A stretch of 64,000 nucleotides of DNA, from contig NZ_JRMV01000281.1 in assembly GCF_000758755.1 (NCBI RefSeq), forward strand, positions 419,981 through 483,980, read 5' to 3'. Source of the stretch: Actinomyces sp. S6-Spd3 (GTDB taxonomy: Bacteria > Actinomycetota > Actinomycetes > Actinomycetales > Actinomycetaceae). Position numbers and translations under genes: made by a program. The notes below the pieces were generated by a model. It made no database searches, had not been told where the DNA came from, and worked only from the letters and a program-made list of their open reading frames with translations. Positions 62,840 through 64,000 of the stretch are shown in pieces (the first letter of the stretch is position 1; each line of letters begins with the position of its first letter).

Positions 62840-63797
62840 AGAATCCCAACTGCAGGTGGCGCGCATTCTCGCCATGGCCTCGTGGATCAATGAGAATCCC
62901 GGTCACACCGTTCGCCAAATCGCACAGCACTTTGGGCGTACCTCCCGCCAGGTGCGCAGAGATATCGAGTACATGGGCGAGATTGGCGACTCGATGCTCG
63001 ATCGTTCCTATGGAATCGACTGGCAGCTCTACGACGAACAAGAGATCCTCGTGATGCGCGGGAGTACCCTTCCCTCGTTGCCTTCATTCACCCCTGTCGA
63101 GGCAGCAACTTTGCTTGTTGCTTTACGTGCGCTTTCTCCCTACTTGCGGGAGGTCGAGAAGGACGCGCTGTTGACTGCTGCTGCGAAGCTCTCTCGCCTC
63201 GCACAGGAACTGGCTACGTCTTCTTCTGAGGATAGGGAGATTATTCAGCTACTTGGTGAGGAACCGGTCCTCGCAAAGAGCGCAGAAGGCGACACGGTTG
63301 CACAACTTCGCGAGGCCATCGCAGAGCGTCTTGAAGTTACATTCACATATCAGACGGGTCAGATACACGCCCCTCGTCACGTATTTCCGCTTGGGCTCCG
63401 TCGCCTGGCTGATGCGTGGATTCTCGATGCCTGGGATCCACAGCGAGAGGTCCATCGAAGCTATAACGTCACCCATATCGATTCACTACAGATCGGCGGG
63501 CGGCGGCCTCGGGTTGCGATTCCCGATGCCGAGGCTCCGCAATCCCTTACCCTCACCGTCACCCAGGGTGCACGGTGGCTCTGTGAAGACTACGAGTGCA
63601 CGCTGCTTAAAGAAGACGCTGACACTGTGACGCTGAGTCTACCGGTGTGGAATGAAGCGTGGGTTCTTGCACTGCTCTGTGATATTTCGGCAGATATCAT
63701 TGAATGCCCGGCCTCATGGTGTTTACGAATGGCTACTTACGCTACGCAGGCGCTTGAGAACTGGGACCACTTTCAAGAGATGAGGAGCGGTGAGTGA
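62832..63797 (+). CDS. pafC: PafC-like WYL-domain DNA-damage response regulator
   Basis: The 321-residue paralogue of the preceding gene has an N-terminal HTH domain (VARILAMASWINENPGHTVR) and a WYL-like domain (about residues 160-240, with the core ADAWILDAWDP). The two genes form an overlapping unit and their products probably act as one heterodimer. It overlaps the helicase start by 4 bp (GTGA). In mycobacteria tatA and tatC lie between pafC and helY; here they are missing. Confidence 0.88.
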   Translation: MPEESQLQVARILAMASWINENPGHTVRQIAQHFGRTSRQVRRDIEYMGEIGDSMLDRSYGIDWQLYDEQEILVMRGSTLPSLPSFTPVEAATLLVALRALSPYLREVEKDALLTAAAKLSRLAQELATSSSEDREIIQLLGEEPVLAKSAEGDTVAQLREAIAERLEVTFTYQTGQIHAPRHVFPLGLRRLADAWILDAWDPQREVHRSYNVTHIDSLQIGGRRPRVAIPDAEAPQSLTLTVTQGARWLCEDYECTLLKEDADTVTLSLPVWNEAWVLALLCDISADIIECPASWCLRMATYATQALENWDHFQEMRSGE

Positions 63798-64000
63798 GTC
63801 CAGCACGGAAGCGACGTCGCGCATCAATGGACGCACAAGAACCGAATGAAAGCCAGTGGTCTCCCGCACAGGGAATGCAGGCTTTTAGACGCCAGCAGCG
63901 TATTGATCGGTCTTTCCGCCAGAAGTACGTCGATACATTGAGTTTTAGGCCTGACGAGTTCCAAATCCAAGCGATGGACGCGCTTGAAGCTGGGCACAGT
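63794..64000 (+). CDS. helY: HelY/Ski2-like DEAD-box RNA helicase (3' truncated by window edge)
   Basis: Only the first 69 codons are visible. They contain a basic N-terminus and FRPDEFQIQAMDALEAGHS, the lead-in to the Walker A of Ski2-like helicases such as HelY. The GTG start overlaps the pafC stop. The helicase motifs lie beyond the window, so the family is inferred from the lead-in and from synteny with mycobacterial pafC-helY. Confidence 0.75.
   Translation, partial: MSPARKRRRASMDAQEPNESQWSPAQGMQAFRRQQRIDRSFRQKYVDTLSFRPDEFQIQAMDALEAGHS

Noticed and set aside
1-64000. CRISPR arrays, insertion sequences, prophage genes or attachment sites
   Set aside because: No regularly spaced repeats, transposase or integrase motifs, or phage structural proteins were seen. 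The two identical tRNA-Gly copies are not flanked by mobile genes.

Overview
The window is an ordinary chromosomal stretch from a Gram-positive actinobacterium. It encodes the Pup-ligation system (ARC ATPase, Dop, Pup, PafA), the FtsZ regulator SepH, the actinobacterial IHF MihF, the DNA-damage regulators PafB/PafC, and several families largely confined to Actinobacteria (DUF4193, DUF3710, DUF3159, DUF3000, DUF5998). Base composition looks intermediate rather than very GC-rich. With the absence of 20S proteasome genes, this suggests something like Actinomycetaceae; that placement is inference and was not tested. I saw no phage, insertion sequence, CRISPR array or rRNA operon.

Layout. 0-5 kb: the end of a SNF2 helicase, then dnaE2 under a LexA box. 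5-10.3 kb (minus strand): tgt with a queuosine-precursor transporter, an acyl-CoA ligase and an AI-2E family permease. 10.4-17.1 kb: ABC-F, a type IIA topoisomerase A subunit, DUF5998 plus a phosphodiesterase, and sepH. 17.3-29.9 kb: a block matching the mycobacterial order DUF4193 - DUF3710 - OB - DUF3159 - ceoC/ceoB - APC permease - TRAM methyltransferase - dxs - RNase D - DUF3000, but without dut. 30.0-30.7 kb: six tRNA genes. 30.8-37.6 kb: DsbA-like, a GNAT-MazG fusion, an NADH dehydrogenase-like flavoprotein, an acidic protein, aldo/keto reductase, uppP, a HAD phosphatase and a RecB-like nuclease. 37.6-44.3 kb: the trmI-arc-dop-pup-pafA-FKBP operon. 44.4-48.9 kb: aroC, fused aroK-aroB, a degenerate shikimate kinase homologue, efp, nusB. 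49.3-58.6 kb: mihF-gmk-rpoZ-coaBC-metK-VKOR-priA-fmt-rsmB-rpe. 58.6-60.6 kb: an FMN riboswitch controlling a RibXY-type riboflavin ABC transporter that lacks a local ATPase. 60.7-64 kb: a glycosyltransferase, pafB-pafC, and the start of a helY-like helicase.

How the parts work together. Protein tagging (Dop/PafA/Pup plus ARC) is complete, but prcB/prcA are not in their usual place and ARC lacks the C-terminal proteasome-docking tail. This points to proteasome-independent use of pupylation. DNA-damage control is represented twice: a LexA box on dnaE2, and the PafBC activator pair. Co-factor supply includes CoA, SAM, isoprenoid precursor and riboflavin uptake.

The most distinctive features are the many apparently leaderless genes (a -10 hexamer followed by 6-7 nt and then ATG/GTG), the GNAT-MazG fusion in a region whose conserved block has lost dut, the pseudo-shikimate-kinase next to AroKB, the riboswitch-RibXY unit, and the loss of several genes (prcBA, dut, pyr, tatAC) from otherwise conserved neighbourhoods. 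I did not find a clearly new multi-gene system; the candidates listed are specific deviations from known ones.
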